NCBI RefSeq assembly: GCF_021869535.1
Contig: NW_026262734.1
Coordinates: 97,221,285-97,285,284, forward strand
Length of the DNA stretch: 64,000 bases
DNA from: Mytilus californianus
Taxonomy: Eukaryota; Mollusca; Bivalvia; Mytilida; Mytilidae
Direction of reading: 5' to 3'
Shown: positions 46,874 through 59,324 of the stretch, in pieces
Position numbering within the stretch: position 1 is the first letter of the stretch
How the letters are laid out: every line of letters begins with the position of its first letter
Notes under the pieces: model-generated
The model's input: only the letters and a program-made list of their open reading frames with translations
The model's database searches: none
What the model was told of the DNA's origin: nothing
Program-made: the position numbers and the translations under genes

Positions 46874-49064
46874 ATGTTATACCTCCTCTTTATTGGTCTT
46901 GTCATACAGCAGTCTTTGGCAAACTCATCAGGAGATTTTGAAGATGTTAATCGCAAAGTGACAGTTCTAATGAGTACGTACATTGTAACACAATTACCAA
47001 ATTTACTTTGTTATCGTAACATCTTTTACGTCTAAAATATGCACTTCTGGGCATATTTTAGTTTACAATGATACGTGAACGTTTAAACAAAGACATCTTT
47101 ACCATTTTGAAAGACCCCCCTCATCTTAGTTTTTCTCTTGTGTTTACGATTTATGAATTTCAGAATAACGACTTTCGGAATTCGAGACCTTGCATCAATA
47201 TTCCAGAATTAAATTCAATTGACATTTTGTTATAAACACAGGACAATATGTTTAATACTGCAATTGTTTCTATTTAAACATGTCAAAATATAATTATGAA
47301 CAGACTGTTGGTTAACTTATAATTGTTGATTGTGAATTTCAAAACTTTGTCAGTAATGTCGAAACAGTAATTAGGCAAGATTTATTTGCAGAACAGTTTT
47401 CAGTTGTAAATGTCGAGTTCAGTATGGTTAAACAGAAATTAGCCAAGACATTTGACGAAAACCAGACTATGAAACAGAGCATACTGTTGGTATTAAAAGA
47501 GAATGTTGAGCTGAAAGATAGGGTTGACAAATTATCAAACGAAAATAAAATTGTAAATAAAATTGCAAAACAATTACTCGAGGAAAGAGATGCTTCCGAT
47601 TGTCCAACATCAGAAGGAAACGACAGGAACGTGAAGAAAAAATCGTATAGTACGGAGTTTGAAACCTATGTGTCGGAACGAAAACTGTCTAACACGATAA
47701 TGAATAATTTAAACATCGATATTTCACACGGTACTGGCAAACAGAAGAGATTACTACTTCCAGCTGGTAAGAGCATGGTTTGTATTTATGAATAACAGGC
47801 TTTTGTCATATAAATTATTATCTAAACATAAAAATAAGAAGATGTTGTACGATTACCAATGAGACAACTCTCCACCAGAAACCAAAAATGACGTATAAAT
47901 GTCCATCTGCCTATCTGAAGTCAGGAACCTAGTTAGTTGTGGTATTTTTCTGTATTTTAATCTTATTGTGGAAATTTGGTGCTCATAGCAGATCTTTTAC
48001 AGTCTCTCTGAAATTTATTCATGTCTGTTTTAGACACCGGGTAATCTTGAGGCTGACATACTGTAGATACACTCGTTTACTGTTGAAAACCGGTTGTCCA
48101 CTAATAGATAGTCTGGTTTTTCTGTGTCCTTTAGTTGCTGTTTTATCAACGTTCACCCCATAATCACTTCTGTACATACTATATGTCGTTATTGCATGTG
48201 TGCATATTGTTTTATGTACGCTTGTTAATCTACTGATCGAATAAAAACAGAGGATGTTTGAGATCGATATAAAAACAACAGTTCAACCGTCACAATTTCA
48301 CGTTCACTTTCCGAATTAGTCAGGAACTTCGCCAGTATAATTGAAGGGCCTCATATCTTGATGTTTTACGTTATTTGGAGAATTAGTTAGGTTAATGAAA
48401 GCTCTTTAACTTTTTTTCTGTGAAATTATTGACCATTTTTTGGTGTGGATGTTTGTGTAGTTGGGGTATGGCTTTGGGGTAGGCAACTTAAAATAATATC
48501 TATGCGTTGTAACAATGTATCATTACAAAACTTTTGTCGTGTGACCATATCTACACCGAAGGAACAACAGAAATTCTTTAAAAAACACGTATATATTAAT
48601 CTTTTATCTTCATACAGACAGTTACAATCAATATTTGTTTTACTGTTTTATAAATAGATACCCCTACGACATCAAAAGTAGCCTTTTCTGTTAGCCTTAC
48701 CCACAGAATCCAACTAGGACAACACCAGGCTGTTGAGTATAATAAAGTAAACACGAATGTTGGAAATGCTTATGACATCAGACACGCCCATTTCATCGTT
48801 CCGACAAGAGGAGTGTATCTCTTGTCGTTTACTGTTATGAACGTTAAAGGTCAATACTTATATCTCGAAATTGTAAGAAATGCAGTCCAAATTGCAATGG
48901 TTTATGGAGGACAGAGTGACTATAGCATGGGTAGCGAAACGACAGTTCACCTGCTAGAGAAAGGCGACGTAGTTTGGGTGAGACATACACTTGGTGGTAC
49001 TCCTACAATTAACGGAGACGATCCATTCAACACATTTACAGGAGTACTCTTGTTTGAAATGTGA
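46874..49064 (+). CDS. Secreted C1q-domain protein, three coding exons
   Basis: Exons 46874-46973, 47392-47766 and 48658-49064 give 293 residues. Donors are GTACGT and GTAAGA; acceptors TTTATTTGCAG and TTATAAATAG; all junctions are phase 1. Residues 1-16 (MLYLLFIGLVIQQSLA) are a signal peptide. Residues about 45-101 are rich in Leu, Val, Glu and Lys with heptad-like spacing (LKENVELKDRVDKLSNENKI), a likely coiled coil for trimerisation. Residues about 165-293 form a C1q domain: it opens KVAFSVSLTH, has GVYLLSFTV and ends FTGVLLFEM, as is usual. The signal, coiled coil and C1q plan is the standard mussel C1qDC plan; such proteins act as secreted recognition lectins in innate immunity. No collagen stretch is present. 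The acceptor of exon 2 was chosen over CGAAACAG (47366), which also keeps phase, because of its better pyrimidine tract. Ligand unknown. Confidence 0.9.
47830..47935 (+). repeat. Family A in intron 2 of the C1q gene
   Basis: AAGAAGATGTTGTACGATTA and CCAATGAGACAACTCTCCAC match the family A start, ending near AAGTCAGGAACC. Confidence 0.7.
48255..48350 (+). repeat. Family H fragment in intron 2 of the C1q gene
   Basis: AACAGTTCAACCGTCACAAT, GTCAGGAACTTCGCCAGTAT and ATAATTGAAG share order with 25455-25640. Diverged. Confidence 0.45.
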
Positions 49065-49072
49065 TGAAATTA

Positions 49073-49078
49073 AATAAA
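49073..49078 (+). terminator. Polyadenylation signal of the C1q gene
   Basis: AATAAA lies 9 bases after the stop codon; a second AATAAA lies about 45 bases further (near 49118) and may be the one used. Confidence 0.55.
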
Positions 49079-49079
49079 T

Positions 49080-49835
49080 TATAGTCACATCTGTGGTCTT
49101 AACATTGATTTATTTGAAATAAAAGACAAACAAGCTTATCAACAGATGAAAATCACAAAGATTAAATTATTGAGAATAAGTTTATAACTACTGTACTCGG
49201 ACAAGTTGAAATGGACATTAGCATGTATTTAAATGTCTTGTCAATGTTGAAACTACGATAGAGCAAATTGTTATGACTTATATAATATTTTCTAGACCGC
49301 ATGTCATATAAAGTGCAAGCTAAACTTCTGCACAACACAATCACGAACAAGATAACCAAGAATTTAAACTAGAGGCCACAAGGAATCCAAGCTGGTATTG
49401 TATAGGAAAGTTCCCTTTTCATATTTTTCGAAAAAAATATCATACGAAAACTTCATCGTCAAATAGATAGCTTAACGGTCGATATATTCGAATTAACTCT
49501 ATAACAGAGAAAGGAAAATCCAAGAAGTCACAATCTAACCTGAGTTAGTCTATATAAGATTCATTTCTCCGTAGAGTATCAATATAATATTCCCTTCAAA
49601 ATGAAAAGTATAATTTGAAAAGACCTCCACTGATCAGAATCTATAATTATACATACAATATTGACATATTCACCGCTTTATTATCTTATAAATAGAATCA
49701 ATTGACATGTTTTGTATTGGGTTTACAAAATAAGATTAACCTCTCTAAGAAAATAGATCACAGCAATGTATACTTTTGATATAAATTACTATAACGTCTA
49801 TCAAAGTATGTGCCTTATCAGTAAAACAACTTCCA
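49080..49835. other. No gene recognised
   Basis: AT-rich 3' flank of the C1q gene. No supported gene or repeat. Confidence 0.45.
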
Positions 49836-49839
49836 AACA

Positions 49840-50060
49840 TGAATTTTTATAACCTTACTCGTTAACTTTTTTTGATTTCTTTGTGATTTATTCTATGCTA
49901 TCTGTACTCCAGCTGTTTTCTGGGTAATTTGGTGAAATGGTCGTAATCTGTTAAAAGGATCAAAGTCAGTACTCATTAATTCATACATTTTCAAAATTCA
50001 TGTAATATTGCATCAATCTTTCGTTATTTCTGCTACTAGATCGAAGCAACATTAGTTGTT
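49840..50060 (+). repeat. Dispersed repeat family G
   Basis: CGTTAACTTTTTTTGATTTC, TTTGTGATTTATTC.ATGCTATCT, AGGATCAAAGTCA and GCATCAATCTT recur at 56500-56690 in the same orientation. Non-coding. Confidence 0.65.
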
Positions 50061-50912
50061 CTGAGTGTTCCCGCAGTTTTATCATTATACTTAGTAGCCA
50101 GTTATACTGAACTGACAAGCTATTCAGTATGTACAATGATGTAAAGAAAGTAAAAATCTGTTAAATTATAAGGTTATTCTCTCAATACACACTTGTTTCT
50201 TACATTTTTTTGTGTTCTTTTTGTCTATTTGGTGTTATTTGGCATTTATTGTTCTTCAGCTCTGAATACATTTGTATTTCCAAATTTTGTTTAAAACAAC
50301 ACAAAAAAAAAAATCCAGTAGCTTGTTGAATCAAATTAGTGTTGCAATGCCAGGATATTTGATTTTGTGGTTTTACAAAAATCTGCATACAAGCCTACAG
50401 AAAATTTGTGTTTCGTTGAAAATTTAAATTCGTGAAATCAAAATCAACGAAAATTGGTATCCAACAAATAATATATAATCCACAGTATGACATAGTTGTT
50501 CTAAATTACTGTTGGGATACGTTTTAATCTCTCTTCAGAACTGTCAAAATATCCACCATAGAACTGTTTTATTTTTGAAAAACTCTACTCAACTGTTCTA
50601 GGGTAGAACAGCTTCTGTCAATCGTATAATAGATACTTAATATTTCATTCGGTGATTGTTGATCGCAAGCTCATTAACTTTCGAGTTTAATGCCGAAGTT
50701 TACCGGATCGTGACATTGATAAACAATCAACACAGAAGCACGTGATGCATGTAAAAAATAAGTGAATTGAAAGAGCGATGTTAGTTTTTTTTTATATAGT
50801 TCTATTCTTTCCTATGTGTTTAATAAACTTTGCAATAACTGTTGTTAAATGATTTTGTGTATTTAATTTGTTCTTTAAGAAACAATTATTACTATTTACC
50901 TTCCAGTGCACG

Positions 50913-51215
50913 AACGTCCGGTCAGAATGGGGACGTTAATTCCGATGCCTCGTGTAAAGAGTGTGCCACGCTCTTTGCACGTTAAGAACCCTTGCAACAA
51001 CTCTTTGAGGGGTCTGTAGTTGACCTGTTGCAAGGCTAAATTTCTGTCCCTATCCAATATACCCTCATTTCCCGTGGCAGTCTAAATTTCTCCGACCTTA
51101 ATCCCGGACACCTCTATTACAGAACCTACCTTTTGTATTTATTGTTAATTTGTTCTCGTCCTGAATATGCATGAAATATTTGCCACTGGACGTTAAGCAA
51201 CCAACAATCAATCAA
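50913..51215 (+). mobile_element. SINE, 303 bp, 11 bp duplication
   Basis: TCCAGTGCACG lies exactly on both sides (50902-50912 and 51216-51226). The 3' end is an ATCA-type tail (CAACAATCAATCAA). Near the 5' end GGGGACGTTAATTCCGATGC resembles a tRNA T-arm and box B; no box A is obvious, so the head may be truncated. The body contains GAGTGTGCCACGCTCTTTGC and CCTGTTGCAAGGC. The tail and middle suggest a mollusc-wide SINE family; the exact name is not assigned. It carries no frame of its own. A diverged 3' end lies at 63690-63842. Confidence 0.8.
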
Positions 51216-51443
51216 TCCAGTGCACGTTTGTTTACATTATGTCATCACGGATTTACCTCGCACTTGCGCTGTGCGGTGGCCGAAGCTCTAACGAGAGGTC
51301 TCATAGTTAAGGTCACTGCATACGGAAAAATATCGACGAATTAGTGTACGGGAAGACAATAATTCAATAGCAGTACATTTCTGAAGATTTTGATGAGATA
51401 ATGGGTTTTCGTTCACAAGAGAGTTTATGTACACTCGTTATCG

Positions 51444-53547
51444 CTACAAAAGTCTAAAAGTCTGAAAAGACCAGTTTTTGCATGAACAATTACTCGACAT
51501 TCTCCAAATGTATGACTTGTGTCTTAATTTTTCTTGACAAATTCTCATTTATATTAAATTTGTATGAAATTTACTCGACATATTCTCGACATTCTGAATA
51601 TGGTCTTAAAATTTCTTGACAAATTCTTGACATTTGAATACTGTCTTGAAATTTCTCGACATATTCTCGACATTCTTATTTTTTCTCAGTATGGCTTGAC
51701 ATATTCTGAACATTTTGAATCGTGTCTTAAATTTACTTGAAAGTTCTGAGTTTTACAAATCATGACCAATATTCATGATATAACTTTAATTTTTATTTCT
51801 CTTTATATGATATACTGTTGTTTCAAGTTACACTTCTTTACAACAAAAATAAAAGTTGGGCACGTAAAATAATTGAAAATTTGGGTATATAAATATTTTT
51901 ACAAATGCAAATATGGCTATGAAATCTAAAGTATAAAATAATTCAAATGTGGGTGTGTTGATATAAAACAATTTCAATATGGGTTTTTAAATAATTACAA
52001 ATTTTGATTCCTAAATCTTATAAATTAAATGATTCAAACCAATCATACTGTAGACATATTTCATTCTACATTCATAATATTCAATGTTGATATGGTAAAT
52101 TATTATTATACCAAAATGTGGTTTATATAAATAGCAAATTATGATGATATACAAATCATTCATTTAACAGAAGAAAAATTTGTGTAATGTCATCTGTTGG
52201 AATATATTAAGTATTACACATGGACAGGATGTTCCCCATAAAACTAAGGTATTCCACACCCCAGAGTACACGCAACTGTCAAATAGAAGTTATTGCTTTA
52301 CCTGTAATCAGCCATACAACTTATCAGTTGACCGACCATGCCACTACAATTTAAAAAGTTTGTTGATAGATGAAAATGAAAATCATCATTTTGATTAAAA
52401 AAAATTGAATTGAAATGGATTTTCTTCATCAAAATTATGAAGTTAATTATTTCAACATAAAAACAAATTGAATAAATCCCAAAGATTAATAGAAAATTAT
52501 TATCTACTCCAGGAATAATAAAAAAAATGTATTTATAATGGGTCCCATCAATGATTTCTATAGAAATCATCGGTCTTATGAAATGGTTCTCAAACAGACA
52601 TGCATAATATAGATCTAAGCATTTTTTTTTCAGGAAGGAGTTATCACAAATATTTATTTTTGTTAAAAAATTATAAAATTCAACACTCAAATTTGAATAA
52701 AAATGTTTTAAGGTTGTTCTAAAAAATGAATAAGGTTTTTGAATCAAGATGGGAACAAATTCTTTGACCTAAACGAAAGCCCCCCCTCTTTTTTTAGCCA
52801 CACACACCCAAAAGATGAATTGTGGGGTCCAAAAGAGATACAAGACACCTATTTTAGTAAAGCAAATTTGACTGGCAGTTTTGCGAACGGCAAAAATCTA
52901 AATGCTGTTTGTCAATACCTTCGACTTATATTCCAAGTGAAAACAATTACTTAAATGTTTAATAAAAATAAATCAAAATTAAACTACATGGTGGATTATT
53001 CAGGGTATTCCAAAAGGGTATCTTACTATACCAAATTAATCCTTGATTCTTCAAAGTTTAGTTTAGCCATAATAAAAAGGAGTATACAACAGCAATAGAA
53101 TGTCATAAACAGTGCAGAATAAGTCTGTTCACATTTCAGGCGAATTTTATACTGTTGAGATAGTGTCAAGACATATTTAAGACTGTCAAGAATGTGTCGC
53201 GACATATTCAGACATTATTAAGAATGTCAAGAATATGTCGAGACATATTCAGACATTATTAAGAATGTCAAGAATATGTCAAGACAGATCAAGACAAATT
53301 TAAGACAGTCAAGAATTGGTCGAGACTAATCCAGACTCTTATCAGATGATACAGGAAGTGTCGAGAAATTTTAAGACAATGTTCATACTGTCAAGACACT
53401 TGTCAAGAAGAATCAAGAACCTTATTAGACAAATTCATACTATGTCAAGAATTTTTAAAAATTATTCAGACAAATTAAGAATGTCGAGTAAAAATTCATG
53501 CAAATTCAGACAAAAACTGGTCTTTTCAGACTTTTTGACTTTTGTAG
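51444..53547. mobile_element. Second foldback-like element, 2.1 kb
   Basis: The ends CTACAAAAGTCTAAAAGTCT and AGACTTTTTGACTTTTGTAG are inverted and adjoin AAAGACCAGTTTTTG / CAAAAACTGGTCTTTT. Both arms (51444-51750 and 53150-53547) then consist of degenerate short repeats of TATTCTCGACATTCT or TTCTTGACAAATTC, oppositely oriented. The interior is AT-rich. Frames of 72, 71 and 149 codons inside have no known motif. No convincing target duplication was seen. The repeats inside the inverted ends place it in the same structural class as the giant element, though the sequences are unrelated. Confidence 0.7.
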
Positions 53548-53549
53548 TG

Positions 53550-54020
53550 TATATAATACAACTTAGCCATTCAAGCAAATAAAATATATTCAATTTTTTG
53601 TTTAAATTTGAAGTTTCATATGACTTTGATTTGTATTTTAATATCTACTTTAATACGTCTTTTTTTGGCATACTATTCTTTCTTTAAATCTTTTTCTTAA
53701 CTATGCGTGATTTAATTATTTAATAATTTATTCATCTGTTTGGTTTATTGAATTATTTTAGCGCTCAAGAGTATTTTTATTTCGTGACTAGTTTATTCAT
53801 GAATGTTTGTATCACCAGGAAATGGCATTGTAGAACCTGTCACATCTTGTTTCCAAATTCCGTTAGTTTACTTATATGCAATGAAATAAAGTATGTTTAA
53901 ACGGTCAAAATGAGACAATAGGAACAATAGCAATCACATGAGGGAGACAAGATACATGTACAGCAAAAGCATCTCCTGTTTTATGTGCATCACTCGTCAC
54001 ACCAGTCTAAGTACTTTATA
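53550..54020. other. No gene recognised
   Basis: AT-rich, no supported feature. Confidence 0.45.
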
Positions 54021-54022
54021 AA

Positions 54023-54200
54023 AGAGAGGCGGATGATAACAAAGGGATATTGAAACTCATAAGTCGAAGACAAACAAACAAGACAAAGAAAAAAAAAAGG
54101 CAAACAACAGTCTACAAAACAAAGCATGGTAAACTAAAGACTGAGAAACACGGAACACGGACCCAATAAATAAATGATCTCAGGTGCTCCGGTTAAGCAG
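54023..54200 (+). repeat. Family C copy
   Basis: AAAGAGAGGCGGATGATAAC, CATAAGTCGAAGACAAACAA and GATCTCAGGTGCTCCGG. Confidence 0.65.
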
Positions 54201-54384
54201 ATAGAGTTCGTGCGTCCGAACGCGCTTTCCTGGATTAACCTTCATCAGACACACTCAAACTAAACATTCAAAGGTCAGGGATCTATAAATGAAACATACG
54301 GAGTTACATGTATAAGACCAAAAGGAACCTATCAATGTTACACTACTGTCTCAGGTTAGGGTGAAGGTTGGCGCCTGTTAAAAC

Positions 54385-54650
54385 GTTTAAATCTGCTCCA
54401 TTTCTATACACCTGTCCTAAGTCAGGAGCCAGTTGTACAGTGATTGTCGTTTTTTGGTGTGGTTCAAAGACCGTTGGTTTTTCTGTTTGAATTGTTTTAC
54501 ACTAGTCTTTTTATGGCCCTTAATAGCTTGCTGTTCGGTGTGATCCAAGGCTCCGTGTTGAAGGCTGTACTTTGACCTATAATTGTTAACTTTTTATACA
54601 TTGTGACTTTGATGGATAGTTGTCTCATTGGCACCCATACCACATCTTCC
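54385..54650 (-). repeat. Family A, reversed longer copy
   Basis: AAAACGTTTAAATCTGCTCC, CACCTGTCCTAAGTCAGGAG, GCTTGCTGTTCGGTGTGATC, AAGGCTCCGTGTTGAAGGCT and GTTGTCTCATTGGCACCCAT are the reverse complement of the 22620-22980 copy. Confidence 0.75.
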
Positions 54651-54764
54651 TATTTATACTAAAATGAATAGCCGAGTTCATCTAAGGTCAGCTTTGCCTG
54701 AGAGAGTTGAAATTTAGTTTCTTAATAATTTTCTTCATATGTAGTAGTAGTCCAACCCAGGAAC

Positions 54765-55205
54765 ATGACAAACCGGTAATATTTTCGAGGAAAAAGCCTT
54801 TTGTGACGGAGTTACATGATACTTGTTACTTGATAAACTTTAAGAGACTTTGAGAACTGAGACATTATAAATATCAACCAACTCATGACAACGATCGGAG
54901 AACTAGTAAAGTGATAAATTCAATCATTATTTTCTCAAAATGTTCTATCCATTTCTAGCTGATAACGAGTCCAAAGCAACATTTTAAATAGCATTATAAA
55001 TAACATTATAAATAACATTTTAAATACCGGTAATGTCTATAAGAAAATGACACCAACAGTCCGTTATATCAACCCGATCCTAATTATACACCTACGCCTC
55101 TTACCAATTTTTTTCTTCGTTACTAATACTTTAGCATAAATTTCACTAAAAATAGATTTCAATATTTTTTCCTTGGATACCTAAATCACACAACGATCAA
55201 TAAAG
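54765..55205 (+). repeat. Dispersed repeat family F, second copy
   Basis: Aligns with 27980-28360 in the same orientation (AACATGACAAACCGGTAATA, GCATAAATTTCACTA). A short ~17 bp direct repeat (AACATTATAAATAACATTTT type) lies near 54983-55025. Confidence 0.6.
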
Positions 55206-56250
55206 AGAACGTTAATAACTACGCAAAACTGTACCCCTCTATAAGAGCCTTAAGACTATTACAATTTAAGAATGCCTCTAAAAGAGTTCGAAGATGTAAG
55301 CACTGAACATGCTGTACACGGCATCACGCATGTGGATAAAATAATATGTGGGGTAAACGTCAACAACCCATCGACAGAAATAACCTAGTAAAACATCTTT
55401 AGGACAGCACGCAGTCTTTACCAAAAGACATGTGCCTATACAATATATCATGCTCTAAATCAATCTTGGTCCATGTGTTTTCTTTTTATATACTTGAACG
55501 TGTCATATCACAGTCAATAACATATTGTTACATACTCAAATTATCTACAATACTATTCTTTATTGTTTGGTGAATAGATACAACAATAGACAATCGTTAC
55601 ACTAAGAGGTACAAATTAACTGTTACCAGAAAGAGATCATCTTTCATGTAAAACTACAATAAAATCTCATTATGTTGAAACTAACTACTTGACTTTTGTA
55701 CATGTACTTAAACATTTAAAGAGTCTTTTGCAAACACGATGAATTTTCTACAGGCTGTCAAGTACAGACCAGATAGAGTACAGGACATTTTGCGTATGTA
55801 TTAGCAACATAAAGTATAACAAAAATACCGAATTTCAAAGTAATTCAAAACGAGGGAAGTCACTAAAAACTGTAAGATATTATTAACCAATAAAACGAAT
55901 GGAAATCAATTTTATCCCCTTGAATGTATTTCATGTATTTGTAACAGTTGCTGTTGGATATTAAGAATCCATCTCATTACTGGTTACGTAAACATATTTT
56001 ACTTCTTTCCACGTTATTATATCAATGTTATACCTTTTTAAAAATTTTGTTCTATGTAATAAATTGTTCTTATTTGACACTAAATCAACACTATATTGTT
56101 GAATGATCACCACGGCAAAAGATAGACAACTGGTATATGTATACTCTTGACCTAAGTCTGTACATAGCAACAGTAGTCAACTGATGTTCTTAACTCGCTT
56201 TTCTATTTGAATAAAAAAATAACTTTAATGTCGCTTTATCAGCAGAACAA
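55206..56250. other. No gene; a short family B fragment
   Basis: A diverged family B fragment lies at about 55818-55900 (AAAAATACCGAATTTCAAAG). Otherwise no supported feature. Confidence 0.45.
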
Positions 56251-56254
56251 TTTC

Positions 56255-56490
56255 AAAGCGAGGCGAAGGATACCAAAGTAACATTCAAACTTATAAGTCG
56301 AAAATAAACTGACAGCGCCATGGCTAAAAAAGAAAAAGACATCAGACAAACAACAGTACACAAAACAACATAGAAAACCAAGGACTGAGCAACATGAACC
56401 CCACCAAAAACTGGGGGTGATCTCAGGTGCTCCGGAAGGGTAAGCAGATCCTGCTCCACATAGGGCACCCCTAGTGTTGCTCATGTAAGA
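56255..56490 (+). repeat. Dispersed repeat family C, longest copy
   Basis: AGCGAGGCGAAGGATACCAA, AACTGACAGCGCCATGGCTA, AACATAGAAAACCAAGGACT, TGATCTCAGGTGCTCCGGAA and CACCCCTAGTGTTGCTCATG. The two minus-strand frames (71 and 85 codons) that cover it also occur, in part, in the other copies. They are a property of the repeat. Confidence 0.75.
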
Positions 56491-56499
56491 ACACACATG

Positions 56500-56690
56500 A
56501 ATTATAATAACTTAATTAGTTAACTTTCTTTGATTTCTTTGTGATTGATTCCATGCTATCTATTTTCCAGCTGTGGTTGTAATGTTTACAGGATCAAAGT
56601 CAATATTCTTTTTGTTTTAGAAATTAATATATGCTGCATCAATCTTGTGTAATTTCTGCTTCAAGATCAATGACGCCATTTACGTTGATT
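56500..56690 (+). repeat. Family G, second copy
   Basis: GTTAACTTTCTTTGATTTCT, ATTCCATGCTATCT and GGATCAAAGTCAATATTC match 49840-50060. Confidence 0.65.
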
Positions 56691-57004
56691 CTCAACAGGC
56701 GTCACTCATTCACAATAAGGAACTTGAAATTGGTATATAACATGTCAGTGGATCCAATCGGCCAAAATAATCGAAGCATCCCGAGGATGTAATGAACAAT
56801 TCCAAAAAAAAAGAAAATCTCCATGGGGTATTTTAAGCACATTCAAGAGAACCGAATGCATACCAATACATGTCATTAGTGTACTAAATTAGAACATCTA
56901 TGGTTTTGAATGAGTATACATGTGTTTAATTGTATTTTTTACTCCACTGAATAGCCTTTTTAAAGTATTTAGTCTAAATACTTGAGATTTATAAGGGTCT
57001 GGCC

Positions 57005-57135
57005 TTGCGGTCATAAAACTTTCGAGCACGATTTTCGTACTAAGACTCAGAAATCAACCAATCAAAATCATGGACTTGGTGTTTCGAGCACAAATTTTGT
57101 ACTCCGAGTACTGAGTAAAGTTTTATGACCGAGAG
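57005..57135. repeat. Imperfect inverted repeat
   Basis: GGTCATAAAACTTTCGAGCA at the left pairs with GAGTAAAGTTTTATGACC at the right; TTCGAGCACRAWTTTYGTAC also occurs twice in direct order (57030 and 57083). It may be a small degenerate element. Confidence 0.5.
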
Positions 57136-57139
57136 CCCA

Positions 57140-59320
57140 GGTCAACATCTCTCATGGGTGATATCCCCCATAAAGCTAGAAAATTGGCAGGTCTGATCAA
57201 CATTTTTAAGAAATACGTTTTGTGGGCTGAATCAGTCAGGGAAATGGTACATTCTAGTGGCTCTCGTGTTTTACTTTTCAATATAAACATTCTTTTCTTT
57301 TAAGTTTCGGAATAGGATCAGCACATGCGCAACCAATGTTCAACTAAGGCCAAATCAAAGGTAAAATGCATACGAAAGCAAATGAGGTTAGATTATTGTC
57401 TCTGAAGACAACACTTTATCATAGTTGTTTATTTTATTAATTGAACCATATTTTGCTTTTGTTGGTGTTTGAAACAACAGCAAAAATCATACTTTAATGT
57501 TTTGTCTAAATCGTACATGTAGCTTAAAAATCCTTTGTAAGCGTTATGACTATTGAGGATAAAACATTGTGAAAAAAAAATGGTTCTGCAGATTTTAATA
57601 AGAACAAAAAAAAACCAAAACGTTGATGTCTACTTCATGCACCGTAATACTACTTCAATAACGACCAATTTTGAATATGTTTTTACCTACATAAGAGGAT
57701 TGAATGTAGGTCTTTACTTCTGTGTTTTTTAATTTCTAGTTTTTTTTTCTATTCTTTACTTTGCCCATTTATTATATAGCAGTACCTCATATTTCTATAT
57801 TTTTTTTGTCTTCATTTCTTTATTTTTTATTTAATTCTAACAGTTTATAACCGTTTTATCCATTCCACTACTCAAACCAATTGTTTATTTGTTTATTTGA
57901 AGAAAAATCTTCCTATTTTTAGACCTTAAAATAAATCTCTATTACATTAAGTTCTCTGTCTGTTAAACAACCAATATCAAATTTATTCTTTAAATCAGAC
58001 ATTAAGGATGACATAATCGTTGTTTGACACCATCTCCATTACGCTAATATTTCAATTAACTGCGCATTTAGCTTGTTTACCTTTTACGCTCTGATTTACG
58101 GGGGTACAATAAAGGAAAAATCACCTAGTCGGTTTTTCAACGTCTTTTGCTTTAGATTGGGTCCTTTGGTTTAGATCCTTGTCGTGTGTCAACTTTGTCC
58201 CTTTTTGGTGGCTGTATATAGATTAATAACTGTTCCCTTCTATCCTTCTCTTTCCCTCGCTAATTCCATTTCGATATAGTAAACTTTCATTAAAAAAATC
58301 GTTTTTTTCAGTTATTTAATTTGCTTCATTCGTTGTCATAGGAATTCCCTTGAACACTAGCACTTATTTCGGTGTTTTTAGGCCTGACGGCAGTAATTTA
58401 TTATTAGCCTGGTATGTTTGGTAAGTCTTTTAATACTTCATGCCTGATAAATCTTTTCTATAAAATCGGAAACGACAATTTGTTTAAGACTTTATTATCC
58501 TATAATATTTGTTGTGTATTGAAATTGGAAACAACTTCACGAACGCTAACGCCAAACATTCTCCTCAAGGACTAAGACCCCACCCCCTGAGGATAAAGTT
58601 AAGCGACATTTTGTTTTATATCAATCGATATCGGGTCAAAAGTTTTAAGGTACATGTGCAGAATTGCATAATTTGGTAACGATTTAAAATAATGAAATGT
58701 GTTAGATACAAAAACGAAACTTATTGAACAAGTGCGAAAATCGATCTCAGGAACAAATCTATGGGATATTAGAAAAAACAACACTGAATTGGAACAGAAT
58801 AATATATCTGGTGAAATTCTGAACCAAATAGTACTAGTACCTTTGTGACAAGTTAAAGGCTGTTCCAATAGAAAAGAGATACTTTGGGATTATATTCTCA
58901 GACAGAGAGAATCTACGCTATCTGGGAATTCTATTTTCAATGAATTTGATATAACTCTACAGTTAATTAAAGGAGAAAATACTTACTCTTATACTATAGT
59001 CAGGAATATGTCAAGTGTTTTCCATTCATTCTATTTGTTGATATAGTTTCGATTTTGTAAGTTTTTATGGACTTCCACCTTTTTAAATTTACCTTGGAAC
59101 TCCGTATGTTTGTTAATATTTGTTTCTTTACAATATAAACAATAAAAAACCCTTACGAGCCTCGTTTTTTTTAAATCATGGATAAGTGTATGTAACTGGA
59201 AAAACTGTACTGTATGAATTAGACCGGATTGAGACAGACATATCAAACGTGTTACAATTTATCTTCAGTTGCTGACTTTAGGTATGTTAACATATTTTTC
59301 ACTCTATTCAGGAATAAAAC
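57140..59320. other. No gene recognised
   Basis: AT- and T-rich sequence. The minus-strand 89-codon frame at 58599-58868 has no motif and no splice context. Confidence 0.45.
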
Positions 59321-59324
59321 CATT

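Noticed and set aside
47366..47391. Alternative exon 2 acceptor after CGAAACAG in the C1q gene
   Set aside because: It keeps phase but has a poor pyrimidine tract compared with TTTATTTGCAG at 47381-47391.
52298..52747. 149-codon minus-strand frame as a gene
   Set aside because: It is Phe-, Ile- and Asn-rich as expected of AT-rich non-coding DNA, and has no motif; kept only as a question in the findings.
56239..56496. 85- and 71-codon minus-strand frames with hydrophobic segments
   Set aside because: They coincide with repeat family C, and the same pieces appear at 31158, 40842 and 43858.
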